Below are positions 28,268-37,260 of a DNA stretch of 64,000 nucleotides, one piece after another. The stretch comes from Brucella pecoris (GTDB lineage: Bacteria; Pseudomonadota; Alphaproteobacteria; Rhizobiales; Rhizobiaceae), in assembly GCF_006376675.1 (NCBI RefSeq), contig NZ_VEWK01000002.1, positions 1 through 64,000 on the forward strand. Direction: 5' to 3'. Each line of letters opens with the position of its first letter. Positions within the stretch are counted from its first letter, which is position 1. The notes beneath the pieces are model-generated. The model had not been told where the DNA came from. It worked only from the letters and a program-made list of their open reading frames with translations, and did no database searches. Position numbers and translations under genes: made by a program.

Positions 28268-30236
28268 CCCCATCCAATGGGCGATGGACAATCGAGAGTA
28301 CCCGGAAACTGCTGGTCACCCAGGGCCGAGAGATCCGCACAAGACTCCATACATGACGAAGTTCGCGATGGCTGTTCACGGCCGTACGCACAAGCGTGTT
28401 GTGTTCGTTGTCTCCGCCCAAAGTGGGAAAACAGAAACGTTCCTAGACCTTATCGGGGAGCGCTTAGATACGCAGCCGGTTCCGATCTTGTACGTGGGCC
28501 CGTCGAAAGACTTCATCACCAACCAGTTTGAGCCTCGCATTGATGAGCTCATGAAGAGCACCTCCCTGAAGGGGCTGTCTGCGGTGAAGTCGAAGCAGAA
28601 GAAAACCAAGAAACTCATCAGCGGTGTGCCGCTGCGACTGGCTCACGGTGGGTCATCGACGGCTCTGAAATCAGATCCCTACGGATTGTGCGTAACGGAC
28701 GAAGTGGATGAGCTGGCTAGCAACCTGAAAGGTCAAGGCGACCCTGTCGGTATGATCGATGCGCGTGGCGACACCTACCCGGATTTCGTCCACGCCATCA
28801 CGTCAACGCCAAGTGAGGGGGCTGTCGAAGTGGAAACCGACGACGATAGCGGCCTTGAGTTCTGGGCTGAGGCAGATCCAGAAGAGATCAAGTCCACTGT
28901 CTGGCGGCTATGGATGACCGGCACAAGGCATCATTGGGCGTGGCCGTGTCCTCACTGCAAGGAATACTTCATTCCTCGGTTCGCTTGCCTGTCGTGGGAT
29001 AAGCCGAAAGCGGAAGATGGCAGAGAGCTTCCATCGAAGCCTTCATTAGCCATGAAGACAGCGCACCTCGAGTGTCCTCGCAACGGCTGCCTGATTTATG
29101 AAATGGACCCCTCTCCTGATGGTGATCCAGTCAAGACGACAAAGGAATGGATGAACGAGCGCGGCGATTATGTTGCGCCTGGACAATCCATCGACACGGA
29201 CGGAGTCATCCACGGCGAAGAGCCCGAAAGCTGGACCTTGAGCTATTGGGCTTCAGGTCTTGCATCCCCGTTCAAATCGTGGGGCGATCGTGCTGCGGCT
29301 TATGTCGAAGCCGTGCGGTCTGGCAATCCTCGGTCCATCCAATCGGTCAAGAACCAAGGCTTCGGTGAGTTGTACTCGCCGGGCGGTGGCGCTGCCCCTG
29401 AATGGGGCGAGGTCATGGAATGCACCGACGATTACGTCATGGGCGAAGTGCCTGAAACCGTTAAGGTTCTGACGCTGACCTGCGACGTGCAGCTTGACCG
29501 TCTCATCTACGTTATCCGTGGATGGGGTGCTGGCGGCACGTCATGGCTGGTCGAAGCCCGTGAGCTGTACGGCCTGACCGAGGGTGAGGAAGTCTGGGAC
29601 ACGTTCGCCAATGTGCTGACGGATACCTACGACGGCCTACCCCTCAAGCTGGCTTTGGTCGATTCCGGCTATCGGCCGGGTAAAAAGTTCCTTGTTCCCG
29701 AGCACCGGGTTTACGCATTCGCTCGTCGCTTCCCACATCTCGTGCGGGCGACCAAGGGATCGTCAAACCCGATGCGCAAGCCGCTCTTGGCAAACAAGAT
29801 CGACATTCAGATCGGCGGCAAGGAAATCAAAAAGGGTCTGGATCTACTCCGGCTGGACACCGACTATTTCAAGTCGTGGGTACAGCAGAAGATCCGGTGG
29901 GCCAAGGACTCGCCCGGTGCGTGGTATCTGCCCGAGGACATCAGCGAAGATTATGCCCGCCAGATCGTTTCCGAGAGCCGCATGCGCGCTCCCGGCGGCA
30001 AGGTGAAGTGGGTGCAGCGGGCGAAGGAAAACCACTTCCTCGACTGTGAATCCATGCAGGGCGCCTGCGCAATGATCCTCAACCTGTCCAAGCTGCGAGA
30101 CGACGTGAACCCTTCGAGGCGCGTTGTTCGTGAAGTTCAACCTACCGAAATGCCAGAAGCACAGCCGACCCGTCCAGCCCCTAACCGGCCTGCGCGGCCA
30201 TCGAGCGTGTGGGGCAGCAGAGGGAGCATCTGGTGA
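28242..30236 (+). CDS. Terminase large subunit (lambda GpA-like)
   Basis: 664 residues from ATG 28242. The ATPase part: VVFVVSAQSGKTETFLDLIG is Walker A, PYGLCVTDEVDELA is Walker B. A zinc-binding insert WPCPHCKEYF and LECPRNGC is typical of GpA. The nuclease part has VLTLTCDVQLDRLIY and LVDSGYRPG, acidic residues of the RNase-H-like fold. It cuts and pumps DNA into the prohead. The longer frame upstream is a shadow of the small-subunit gene; exact start uncertain because AGGAAG lies only 3 bases before this ATG. Confidence 0.9.
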   Translation: MLTPRTRTNPIQWAMDNREYPETAGHPGPRDPHKTPYMTKFAMAVHGRTHKRVVFVVSAQSGKTETFLDLIGERLDTQPVPILYVGPSKDFITNQFEPRIDELMKSTSLKGLSAVKSKQKKTKKLISGVPLRLAHGGSSTALKSDPYGLCVTDEVDELASNLKGQGDPVGMIDARGDTYPDFVHAITSTPSEGAVEVETDDDSGLEFWAEADPEEIKSTVWRLWMTGTRHHWAWPCPHCKEYFIPRFACLSWDKPKAEDGRELPSKPSLAMKTAHLECPRNGCLIYEMDPSPDGDPVKTTKEWMNERGDYVAPGQSIDTDGVIHGEEPESWTLSYWASGLASPFKSWGDRAAAYVEAVRSGNPRSIQSVKNQGFGELYSPGGGAAPEWGEVMECTDDYVMGEVPETVKVLTLTCDVQLDRLIYVIRGWGAGGTSWLVEARELYGLTEGEEVWDTFANVLTDTYDGLPLKLALVDSGYRPGKKFLVPEHRVYAFARRFPHLVRATKGSSNPMRKPLLANKIDIQIGGKEIKKGLDLLRLDTDYFKSWVQQKIRWAKDSPGAWYLPEDISEDYARQIVSESRMRAPGGKVKWVQRAKENHFLDCESMQGACAMILNLSKLRDDVNPSRRVVREVQPTEMPEAQPTRPAPNRPARPSSVWGSRGSIW

Positions 30237-30475
30237 TGGCCGATGAACCAGCACCGAACGTTTTCACGTTCACGCCGGAAGAGAAGGCAGCCTTCCTCCG
30301 GGATCTGAAGGAAGCGTATTACCTCGGCGCCATCCGTGTGAAGTTCCGAGAACGTGACGTTTCCTACCGAAACCGCGCTGACATGAAGGCCATCATCGAC
30401 GAGCTCGAGGCCGAAGTGAACCCGCAACGGCGTCGGAAGCACACGATCCTGACCACGTTCAGCAGGGGGTACTAA
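30236..30475 (+). CDS. Head-tail joining protein, gpW-like
   Basis: 79 residues, with EEKAAFLRDLKEAYYLGAIR and RVKFRERDVSYRNRADMKAI, the alpha-strand-strand-alpha gpW pattern (LRxAYxxGxxxVxxxxxxVxYRSxxxM). gpW closes the portal vertex and lets the tail connect. The gene overlaps the terminase stop by one base and the portal ATG by one base, the usual lambda A-W-B order. Confidence 0.85.
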   Translation: MADEPAPNVFTFTPEEKAAFLRDLKEAYYLGAIRVKFRERDVSYRNRADMKAIIDELEAEVNPQRRRKHTILTTFSRGY

Positions 30476-32037
30476 TGGCGAACCTACTGGACAAGGCCAT
30501 CGGGTATTTCAACCCGAAGGCCGGGGCTGCGCGCGCGGCGCAACGACGACGCATGGAGATCCTGGATGGCGCTCGTTCATACGAGGGGGCGTCGACCGGA
30601 CGTCTTGCTAAAGGCATCAACGTTGTATCGGGTACGGCGGATGCAGAAATCCGCAAAGCGGGACAAACCCTCCGGGATCGATCGAGAGAGCTTGTCCGCA
30701 ATAATCCGATCGCGACAACGATCGTAGGTAAGCACGCCGACAACTTCGTTGGCTTCGGCATTACCCCTCGCGTCAAAGACGAGAAGGTGATGTCGCTGTT
30801 CAATAAGTGGAAGAAGGTTTGCTTCTCTGGCACCGGCCTGGACTTCGACGGCGGCATTTATCTGATGGCCCGCATGATGGTTCAGGACGGCGAGGTCTAT
30901 GTTCGCCGGCGTATCCGCAGTCGGGGCGACGGGTTCCCCGTCCCTCTTCAGCTCCAGATCCTGGAGTCTGAGTATTGCGACTGGAGCAAGCAGGGTGTTC
31001 CGCCCGGCAATCCCGGCAATCGGATTGTTCAGGGTGTCGAGTTCGATGCCATCGGCAATCGCCGCGGTTACTGGATGTTCAACGATCATCCGAAATCTGG
31101 CCTGTCGTATCTGACCAGTGGCCTCGACAACGTGGCGAGCAAGTTCATCCCAGAGAACGAGATAGCACATCTGTATGAGCCGCAGAACAATCAGGTGCAC
31201 GGTGTGCCTTGGCTGCACTCGGTGATGAACGAGATTCGCGAGCTGAAAGACTACGAGCTTGCAGAGAACATCCGCAAGAAAGTCGAGTCCTGCATGGTCG
31301 GCATGGTCATCCCCGGCGATGATGAAGTCGACGAGAACGATCCGAACATCGGCCTCGACGAGACCATGGACAAGGCAGACCCTGTCGATGTCACGGACAT
31401 CTACGGATCCCCATTCGAAAGAATGGAGCCCGGCATGTTCGGCGTGTTGCGTGGCGGCAAGGACATCAAGTTCAACAGCCCGGCCATCTCGGCAGGTGTT
31501 GAGGCTTACATCCGCACTCGTCAGCGCAGCATAGCAGCTGGTGTCCGCATGCCCTACGAAATCATGACCGGCGATTTCAGTCAGGCAAACTTCGCTTCTG
31601 GCAAGCTTGGCCTGCTCGCTTATCAGGGTTTCGTAGAGATCGTGCAGTGGCACTACATCATTCCGATGGTGCTTCAGAAGGTGTGGGATTGGTTTATCCA
31701 AGCCGCAATTCTGGACGGTTCAATACCGAAAACATGGAGTGAAGAGGTCGAGTGGGTTCCGCCAGAAGTGGCAAGCATCACCCGCCTTGACGATGCTCGC
31801 GCTGATCTCGCTGAGGTCCGCATGGGCAAGCGCTCTATGCAGGATGTCATCGCTGCAACCGGCCGTGACCCGCAGCAAGTCCTTAATGAAATCGATCAAT
31901 GGAACACTGCTGTCGACAAGACGGCAAGCAAGGTCGTGCTCGACAGTGACCCTCGCAGGGTGACGTCACAAGGCCAAGCGCAGTGGCTTCAGGACGGCGA
32001 TTCCAACAGCGGAGGCAGCAATGCCAAAACCCCTTAG
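30475..32037 (+). CDS. Portal protein (lambda family)
   Basis: 520 residues, normal length. It has the family features RDRSRELVRNNPIATTIVGK near the N-terminus, MMVQDGEVYVRRRI, the LYEPQNNQVHGVPWLHSVMN segment and MPYEIMTGDFSQANFASGKL, the most conserved signature. It forms the dodecameric vertex ring through which DNA passes. The C-terminus (QWLQDGDSNSGGSNAKTP) is flexible. The next gene overlaps by 17 bases. Confidence 0.92.
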   Translation: MANLLDKAIGYFNPKAGAARAAQRRRMEILDGARSYEGASTGRLAKGINVVSGTADAEIRKAGQTLRDRSRELVRNNPIATTIVGKHADNFVGFGITPRVKDEKVMSLFNKWKKVCFSGTGLDFDGGIYLMARMMVQDGEVYVRRRIRSRGDGFPVPLQLQILESEYCDWSKQGVPPGNPGNRIVQGVEFDAIGNRRGYWMFNDHPKSGLSYLTSGLDNVASKFIPENEIAHLYEPQNNQVHGVPWLHSVMNEIRELKDYELAENIRKKVESCMVGMVIPGDDEVDENDPNIGLDETMDKADPVDVTDIYGSPFERMEPGMFGVLRGGKDIKFNSPAISAGVEAYIRTRQRSIAAGVRMPYEIMTGDFSQANFASGKLGLLAYQGFVEIVQWHYIIPMVLQKVWDWFIQAAILDGSIPKTWSEEVEWVPPEVASITRLDDARADLAEVRMGKRSMQDVIAATGRDPQQVLNEIDQWNTAVDKTASKVVLDSDPRRVTSQGQAQWLQDGDSNSGGSNAKTP

Positions 32038-34207
32038 AGAGGCTCTTGAGAAAGAGATCCGCATCCCTAAGCCTTATGCGGCCTGTGAGGTGCGCTCTGA
32101 TACCTTCAACGAAGATGACCGAACGGTCGAGGTTTGCTGGACAACCGGCGCCAAGGTCAAGCGGTACTCTTGGGACGAAGGGTACTACATGGAAGAGCTG
32201 GCCGTGGACAAGAAGGCGATCCGTATGGACCGCTTCAACGCCATGTCCCTGCTCGATACCCACGAACAGTGGTCCATGGACTCACGCCTTGGCACGGTAA
32301 TTCCGGGCAGCGTGAAGATCGAGAACGGTCGGGGCTACGCCACCATCAAGTTCTCCCGCAACGAAAAGGCCGAGACGATCCTTCGGGATCTCAAGGACGG
32401 GCACCCGCTGTCCATCTCGGTTGGCTACAAGATTCACCGATACGAGAAGACCGAGGGGTCGGACGGGCAACTGCCTATCCTCCGGGCGATCGACTGGGAA
32501 CCGATGGAGCTATCCGTCGTGCCCGTACCGGCGGATGCCGAGGCCATCTCTCGATCCGAGCCAACCGGCAAGGACGTCGAAAAAGTTCTGGTTCGCCAGG
32601 AAACCCCTGAAGCGGTCGAGTCCGCAAACATCACGGAGACTACACCCATGAATAAGCGCGAAGCAGCTAAGTCCTACAACGGAGATAAACTCGCGGCCCT
32701 GGCCCTCGGCGCTGGTATTTCCCGCAGCGAAGGCGAAACCGACGACGCTCTGCGCGCTCGCCTCATCGCCGTTTACGACGAGGAAGACAAGCAGCGCAAG
32801 GAAGCTGACGATGCGGCCCGCGCCGCAGCTGAAGCCAATCAGACCCGTGCAGCACAGCAGCCGGTAGCGCCTGTCACGCAGCCAGCTGCCGTCAGTCAGG
32901 CAGAGGTCGCAGAGCAGTCCCGCGCTGCCGTCGCTGCCGAACGCAAGCGAGTCAAGGACATCAATGACCTGGCACGCACGGCAGGCTTTGAGGTCAACGA
33001 CGAAATGGTCCGCACCGCTGTCGACGCCGGCACCGATGTGGAAGCATTCCGCAACGCCCTCTTCGACAAGATGGTCGAGCGTCAGGCGGCCAACCCAACC
33101 TTCCCTGTCGTGGAGACTCGCGGAATGCAGGACTCTCAGGAAACCATGCGCCGTATGGTTGCTAACGCAATCCTGCATCGCAATAACGTGGTCACCAAGC
33201 TCGAAGACGGTGCCCGCGAATGGCGTTCCATGTCCACCATGGACATCGCCAAGGAACTGCTGCGTGCCCGTGGCGAAAGCACCCGTGGCTCGATGCACGA
33301 CGTCGCACAGCGCGCTCTGCACAGCACGTCGGACTTCCCGATCATCCTGCAGGACATCACGACGCAGACGCTTCTCAATGCGTACGGCCTGTACGAAAAC
33401 ACCTTCCAGCTCTTCGCAACCCGGACTGTCCTCTCCGACTTCCGTGAAACGAAGGTGCTCGATATCGGTTCGGCTCCTGACCTGCTGCCGAAGAACGAGC
33501 ATGGCGAGTTCCAGTCCGGCACCCTTCGCGAAAGCGAAGAAGGTATGAAGCTCCAGTCGTACGGTCGCAAGATCGGGTTCACCCGTGAAATGCTGATCAA
33601 TGACCAGCTGAATGCATTCATGCAGCTCGTCGCGAACTGGGGCTTGAAGGCCGCCAAGCTCGAAGGCGACATCGTCTGGGGCGCGATCCTGAACAACGTC
33701 CTGAAGCTGAAAGACAACAAGGTTCTGTTCCATACGGATCACAACAACCTTGCTGGCACCGGCACCGCGATCGATCAGGCAGCGCTTGAAGCAGCCCGCC
33801 TGCAGTTCCGCAAGCAGAAGAACATCGACGGTGAATCCATCAACGTCACGCCGAAGTTCCTCTTCGTCGGCGCGGACAATGAAACCGTCGCTCAGAAGCT
33901 GATCACCGGCATCACCGTTCCGACCACCACGGCGGACGTTGTCCCGCAGGTGATCCGTTCGATCCAGCCGGTTTACGAGCATCGCATCGACGCTCTGGCA
34001 ACCAAGGCATGGTTCCTGTTCGCTGATGCGGCATCGACCATGGGTCGCGGTATTCACTACCTGCACCTGCTTGGTTCCGAAACCCCGCGTACGAACGAGC
34101 GTCTCGGCTTCGACGTTGAAGGCGTCGAATACACGCTGGCTCACGACTTCGGTGTTGGCCTGACCGACTACCGCTTCGCGTACAAAAACGCCGGCACCGC
34201 CAAGTAA
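32021..34207 (+). CDS. Fused prohead protease / major capsid protein
   Basis: 728 residues. Residues about 1-190 are a U35-type prohead protease: MSLLDTHEQWSMDSRLG carries the His, HPLSISVGYKI the Ser. Residues 200-330 are a helical, Ala/Glu-rich scaffold-like delta region (RKEADDAARAAAEANQTRAA). Residues about 340-728 are an HK97-fold capsid protein (DFPIILQDITTQTLL, LRESEEGMKLQSYGRKIGFT, YLHLLGSETPRTNERLGFD). The fusion is a known family. The protease would cut itself and the scaffold away from the shell subunits. Confidence 0.9.
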   Translation: MPKPLREALEKEIRIPKPYAACEVRSDTFNEDDRTVEVCWTTGAKVKRYSWDEGYYMEELAVDKKAIRMDRFNAMSLLDTHEQWSMDSRLGTVIPGSVKIENGRGYATIKFSRNEKAETILRDLKDGHPLSISVGYKIHRYEKTEGSDGQLPILRAIDWEPMELSVVPVPADAEAISRSEPTGKDVEKVLVRQETPEAVESANITETTPMNKREAAKSYNGDKLAALALGAGISRSEGETDDALRARLIAVYDEEDKQRKEADDAARAAAEANQTRAAQQPVAPVTQPAAVSQAEVAEQSRAAVAAERKRVKDINDLARTAGFEVNDEMVRTAVDAGTDVEAFRNALFDKMVERQAANPTFPVVETRGMQDSQETMRRMVANAILHRNNVVTKLEDGAREWRSMSTMDIAKELLRARGESTRGSMHDVAQRALHSTSDFPIILQDITTQTLLNAYGLYENTFQLFATRTVLSDFRETKVLDIGSAPDLLPKNEHGEFQSGTLRESEEGMKLQSYGRKIGFTREMLINDQLNAFMQLVANWGLKAAKLEGDIVWGAILNNVLKLKDNKVLFHTDHNNLAGTGTAIDQAALEAARLQFRKQKNIDGESINVTPKFLFVGADNETVAQKLITGITVPTTTADVVPQVIRSIQPVYEHRIDALATKAWFLFADAASTMGRGIHYLHLLGSETPRTNERLGFDVEGVEYTLAHDFGVGLTDYRFAYKNAGTAK

Positions 34208-34232
34208 TCTGGCCTTCGGTCACCATCACCAA

Positions 34233-34257
34233 GGGCGCTGACCCACGGTCGGCGCCC
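34233..34257 (+). other. Stem-loop after the capsid gene
   Basis: GGGCGC (34233-34238) pairs with GCGCCC (34252-34257), with TGACCCACGGTCG as loop. It lacks a T run. It may set the ratio of capsid to downstream proteins by partial termination or by mRNA stabilisation. Confidence 0.5.
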
Positions 34258-34289
34258 TATCCATTTGTGCGAAACAAGGGAGCATCCCC

Positions 34290-34616
34290 ATGCGCAATTT
34301 CATTCAGCCCGGCAAGGTTATCACCGTTGTCGCGGTAGCAGCCGTCACTTCCGGTTCGCTCGTTGTCGTCGGCAAGATCTTTGGTATCGCTGCCACCTCG
34401 GCCGCTATCGGCGAAGAGTTCGAACTAGCTCTCGGTGGCGTGTACGAACTTCCCAAAGTGTCCGCTGAAGCTTGGACTGTCGGCGCCGAGATCTACGCTG
34501 ACGCCTCTGGCATCGCTACGACGATCGCGACCGGTGCCACCAAGATCGGTGTCGCCGTGGCTGCAACAGCCAACCCGTCCGGTGTCGGCAACGTCCGCCT
34601 CAACGCCAACTTCTAA
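34290..34616 (+). CDS. Capsid-stabilising protein, DUF2190-like
   Basis: 108 residues, Ala/Gly/Val-rich and nearly all beta: FIQPGKVITVVAVAAVTSGS, then VGKIFGIAATSAAIGEEFEL and VGAEIYADASG. This small-barrel pattern right after the capsid gene is typical of DUF2190 decoration proteins that trimerise on the shell. AAGGGAGCA precedes the ATG. Confidence 0.75.
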   Translation: MRNFIQPGKVITVVAVAAVTSGSLVVVGKIFGIAATSAAIGEEFELALGGVYELPKVSAEAWTVGAEIYADASGIATTIATGATKIGVAVAATANPSGVGNVRLNANF

Positions 34617-34670
34617 TACCGGTGCGCGGTGGCTTGGGAACGGGCCGCCGCCCTCCGTATGGAGTGACCA

Positions 34671-34859
34671 ATGAAACAGTACATCGTCAAGCTGGATACC
34701 ATTATCCAGGGTCGCCCGGTGTCAGAGAAGGACATTGTCTCTCTCTCCGACAGTGAAGCGAAGGGTTACAAGGCCGCCGGTTTGATTTCCGCGGTCGAGG
34801 CTGACGAACCAGAGAAGCCGGTAGCGGCTCCTGCCCCAGCCAAGAAGGCTGAAAAATAA
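34671..34859 (+). CDS. Small structural-region protein, paralogue 1
   Basis: 62 residues: a short strand opening (YIVKLDTIIQGRPVSEKD), then SLSDSEAKGYKAAGLIS and an Ala/Pro/Lys-rich tail. The same layout recurs at 36,609-36,815 (YIV-x2-D, SD-x-EAK, GL-x-S, Lys/Ala/Pro tail). The position after the decoration protein resembles the lambda FI-type accessory genes. Function inferred only from position. Confidence 0.6.
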   Translation: MKQYIVKLDTIIQGRPVSEKDIVSLSDSEAKGYKAAGLISAVEADEPEKPVAAPAPAKKAEK

Positions 34860-34871
34860 AGAGGTTTCGCC

Positions 34872-35294
34872 ATGGCAATGTTCGACCGGATGGACAAAGT
34901 TGTTAGCAAGACGGTCGATCGGGTGAATGCGATCCCGTTTGTATTCACCCCCCATGCGTCGACTCCGAATGGTCGGGCTGGCCCGGACGCCACCCGTAAG
35001 GTGGTCAACGGCAAAGGCATCTTCGATTACATCTCGGTCGAATACGGTGTGCAGCTCGGAGTGCGTAGATCATATCGTGAAGCGAACGATCTGCGTTCGC
35101 TCCAGTCCGGTAGAGATCCGCAGCTATCTGTCGACCGCCTTTATTTCCCGGTTGGCGCAGAGGAGCCCAAGCAGGGCGACCTGGTGGTTTTCCCAACCCG
35201 GCCGGAGCTTCCTGACTTTCAGGTCGTCTCATCACAGCGCGACGGTCTATCCCGCATAGTCCTTATGCTGGTGCAGCTCGGAGGTCAGGCATGA
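34872..35294 (+). CDS. Head-tail connector protein (FII/tail-attachment-like)
   Basis: 140 residues: MAMFDRMDKVVSKTVDRVNA, then YISVEYGVQLGVRRSYREAN and SVDRLYFPVGAEEPKQGDLV, ending QLGGQA. The beta-rich middle with QGDLVVFPTRP fits lambda FII-like head-completion proteins that the tail tube docks on. It overlaps the next gene by 4 bases. The assignment is by order and fold outline. Confidence 0.55.
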   Translation: MAMFDRMDKVVSKTVDRVNAIPFVFTPHASTPNGRAGPDATRKVVNGKGIFDYISVEYGVQLGVRRSYREANDLRSLQSGRDPQLSVDRLYFPVGAEEPKQGDLVVFPTRPELPDFQVVSSQRDGLSRIVLMLVQLGGQA

Positions 35295-36058
35295 GCGTCT
35301 ATCGCAGCATCACCCGCATGGCAGCAGTCTGCGCGCTCAACAATTATTTGGAAGCGCCATGGCCGACTCTCGCCGGGCCTTACATCTTCGATTCCAAGAT
35401 CGAGCCGGTTGAAGACATGAAGATCGACAGGGTGTTCCCCTGCGTCGTCATCTATACCGACTACGACAAAGACCCGTGGCCCAAGTCCGGCCGTACCTAC
35501 GAAGACCGGTTCATGTCTCTCACCTTCGAATTGCTGGTGGTGCAGACGGTGAAAAAGGACGAGGAAGGTAACGCCGAGCCTTACAGTCTCGAATGCCCGT
35601 CGACTGACAGCGAGATCGAGACGACGCTGGATGCTCTCGAGCTGCAGGTGTTCCGCGCCCTGACCAAGGGTAGCACCGCCAGTGACGTCTTTAACTATCT
35701 CTGCCCTGCTTACCAGAACGTGGTTAGCCGTCGCGGTGCATCAGTTGAAGGCGGCCTGCGTCTCGCGGCTCGTCAGGTGACCGTGGAAATGAAAGCCATC
35801 CGGGAAAACGCTATGGGCGTCATCCCACCTGAGATTGGCGCATTCCTCAGCAGGCTCCAGACATTCAGCGATTACAGCGACCGCATCGACGACATCACCG
35901 CCATGCTCACGGCAAATGCGAATGACACGCCAAATGACCGGGCAATGAAGACGCTCGGTTATACCCGTGACCTCGCTGAGAAGCTGGGTTCCCCGACAGG
36001 CGCGCAGCCTCTCCTGGCAACGCCGATCGTCTGGCATCACCAAGGGATTCCCCTATGA
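35291..36058 (+). CDS. Tail terminator-like protein
   Basis: 255 residues. The first 150 residues (PCVVIYTDYDKDPWPKSGRT, LTFELLVVQTVKKDEEGNAE, ALELQVFRALTKG) have the alpha/beta pattern of tail terminator/gpU-type proteins; the C-terminal 100 residues are helical and unknown. It lies between the connector and the baseplate spike gene, with 4-base overlaps at both ends. The family is not certain. Confidence 0.5.
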   Translation: MSVYRSITRMAAVCALNNYLEAPWPTLAGPYIFDSKIEPVEDMKIDRVFPCVVIYTDYDKDPWPKSGRTYEDRFMSLTFELLVVQTVKKDEEGNAEPYSLECPSTDSEIETTLDALELQVFRALTKGSTASDVFNYLCPAYQNVVSRRGASVEGGLRLAARQVTVEMKAIRENAMGVIPPEIGAFLSRLQTFSDYSDRIDDITAMLTANANDTPNDRAMKTLGYTRDLAEKLGSPTGAQPLLATPIVWHHQGIPL

Positions 36059-36597
36059 GCTCGTTCACCGTTTTCGATCGACTAATCGAACGGCTTGAGG
36101 CGGTGGAGTCTGTTGTCCGCCGCATGACCGTCCGCCAGAACAACATGTTCCGTGAAGGCGTCGTGAAGGAAGTCGACTACGAGAACGGCACCGTCATCAT
36201 CACGGCTCACGGCATAGACTCCCCGCCGACGTCATGGTCCGAGCAGGCAGGCGACATCAACGAGTGGACGCCACCGTCGGTCGGGCAGCGGGTCATGCTG
36301 CTCTCGCCAGACGGAGACATGGCGAAGTCGGTCATGATCAAGGGCGGGTTCACCGACGATACGCCACAGCCCCACAATAAGGGTGCTGAGAAGCGCGTCG
36401 TAATCGGCGGGACAACAATCACCCACACGGCGGAAGGCCTCTTCATAGAAGCCAATGGGACGACGTTTCAGTTCACCGGAGAAGGATTCGTCCAGGTCGG
36501 TGGCAAGCAAGAGCACGACGAAAAGAACGTCGGCAGCACGCATATCCATGGCGGCGTAGTGCCTGGAGCAGCGAACACAGACGTCCCTGCAAATTAA
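36055..36597 (+). CDS. Baseplate spike protein gpV
   Basis: 180 residues. The N-terminal helix (DRLIERLEAVESVVRRM) and an OB-like domain (MFREGVVKEVDYENGTVII, GQRVMLLSPDGDMA) are followed by a beta-helix stretch and the tip VGSTHIHGGVVPGA, with the H-x-H iron-binding apex of P2 gpV/Mu gp45 spikes. It forms the membrane-piercing spike. It overlaps the preceding gene by 4 bases. Confidence 0.85.
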   Translation: MSSFTVFDRLIERLEAVESVVRRMTVRQNNMFREGVVKEVDYENGTVIITAHGIDSPPTSWSEQAGDINEWTPPSVGQRVMLLSPDGDMAKSVMIKGGFTDDTPQPHNKGAEKRVVIGGTTITHTAEGLFIEANGTTFQFTGEGFVQVGGKQEHDEKNVGSTHIHGGVVPGAANTDVPAN

Positions 36598-36608
36598 GGA
36601 GCAGAGCA

Positions 36609-36815
36609 ATGAGCAGCAAGAAAACCTACATTGTCAACGCCGACGGCTACATCGCAGGTGCAGGCCGCAAGAAGGGCGACAAGATCCAGCACATTTCAGA
36701 CCGCGAGGCCAAGTATCTCGTGTTGTCCGGCCTTGTTTCTGAGATCGGCACGAAGTCGGCCGCCGCGCCAAAGGCAGAGCCGGACCCGTCTGCGCTGGAT
36801 AAGAAGACGCGCTAA
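36609..36815 (+). CDS. Small structural-region protein, paralogue 2
   Basis: 68 residues: TYIVNADGYIAGAGRKKGDK, then ISDREAKYLVLSGLVSEIG and a Lys/Ala/Pro tail. It shares its opening, the SD-x-EAK stretch and the tail type with the protein at 34,671. It sits between spike and gp25-like wedge genes and its stop shares one base with the next start. Function unknown. Confidence 0.58.
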   Translation: MSSKKTYIVNADGYIAGAGRKKGDKIQHISDREAKYLVLSGLVSEIGTKSAAAPKAEPDPSALDKKTR

Positions 36816-37234
36816 TGGCTCGAGTAGGCATTGACGCCCAAACGGGCCGATGCCTCTTCGGATGGGACCACTGCCGGCAGAGCATAGTCACCATTCTGAC
36901 GACCGAGCTTGGCGAGCGCGTGCAACTGCGCGGCTTCGGGTCCGACATCCCCAACATCATCGACCGGCCACAAATCGTCGAAACCATCATCGATCTGTAT
37001 GTCGCGACAGCACAGGCTCTTGAGCCTCGCATTGTCGAAGGACGTCAGCTCGGTGAGCCAGGGTTCGTCCTCTTGCGCGCCAACGTAGATGCGGGAACGC
37101 CGGGCATCGTCAAGCTGGAAGTGGGTGGTGTGTTCTTCGAGAACGGCCATCTCGGTGACTATTCCAACCCCGTCGAACGAACAGCCATTCTCGCCCTGAA
37201 AGAAATCGAAGGGGGGATTCTGGCTGTGGCGTGA
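36815..37234 (+). CDS. Baseplate wedge protein gpW (gp25-like)
   Basis: 139 residues. DAQTGRCLFGWDHCRQSIVT followed by ILTTELGERVQLRGFGSDIP is the typical gp25/gpW opening (the L-x-T-x-x-G-x-R-x-x-R-x-x-G-S motif with Leu/Gln exchanges). It has lysozyme-like fold ancestry without catalysis and joins the sheath to the baseplate in T4/P2-type phages. It is followed by gpJ. Confidence 0.85.
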   Translation: MARVGIDAQTGRCLFGWDHCRQSIVTILTTELGERVQLRGFGSDIPNIIDRPQIVETIIDLYVATAQALEPRIVEGRQLGEPGFVLLRANVDAGTPGIVKLEVGGVFFENGHLGDYSNPVERTAILALKEIEGGILAVA

Positions 37235-37260
37235 CGCTGTCCCTGCGAGAGGATTCGCCC

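Noticed and set aside
32510..34144. 544-codon frame antisense to the capsid fusion gene
   Set aside because: Third-position bias of the strongly coded plus strand opens this frame. Composition is unlike a folded protein and no motif is present. The same applies to frames at 30577-31701 and 39932-41497.
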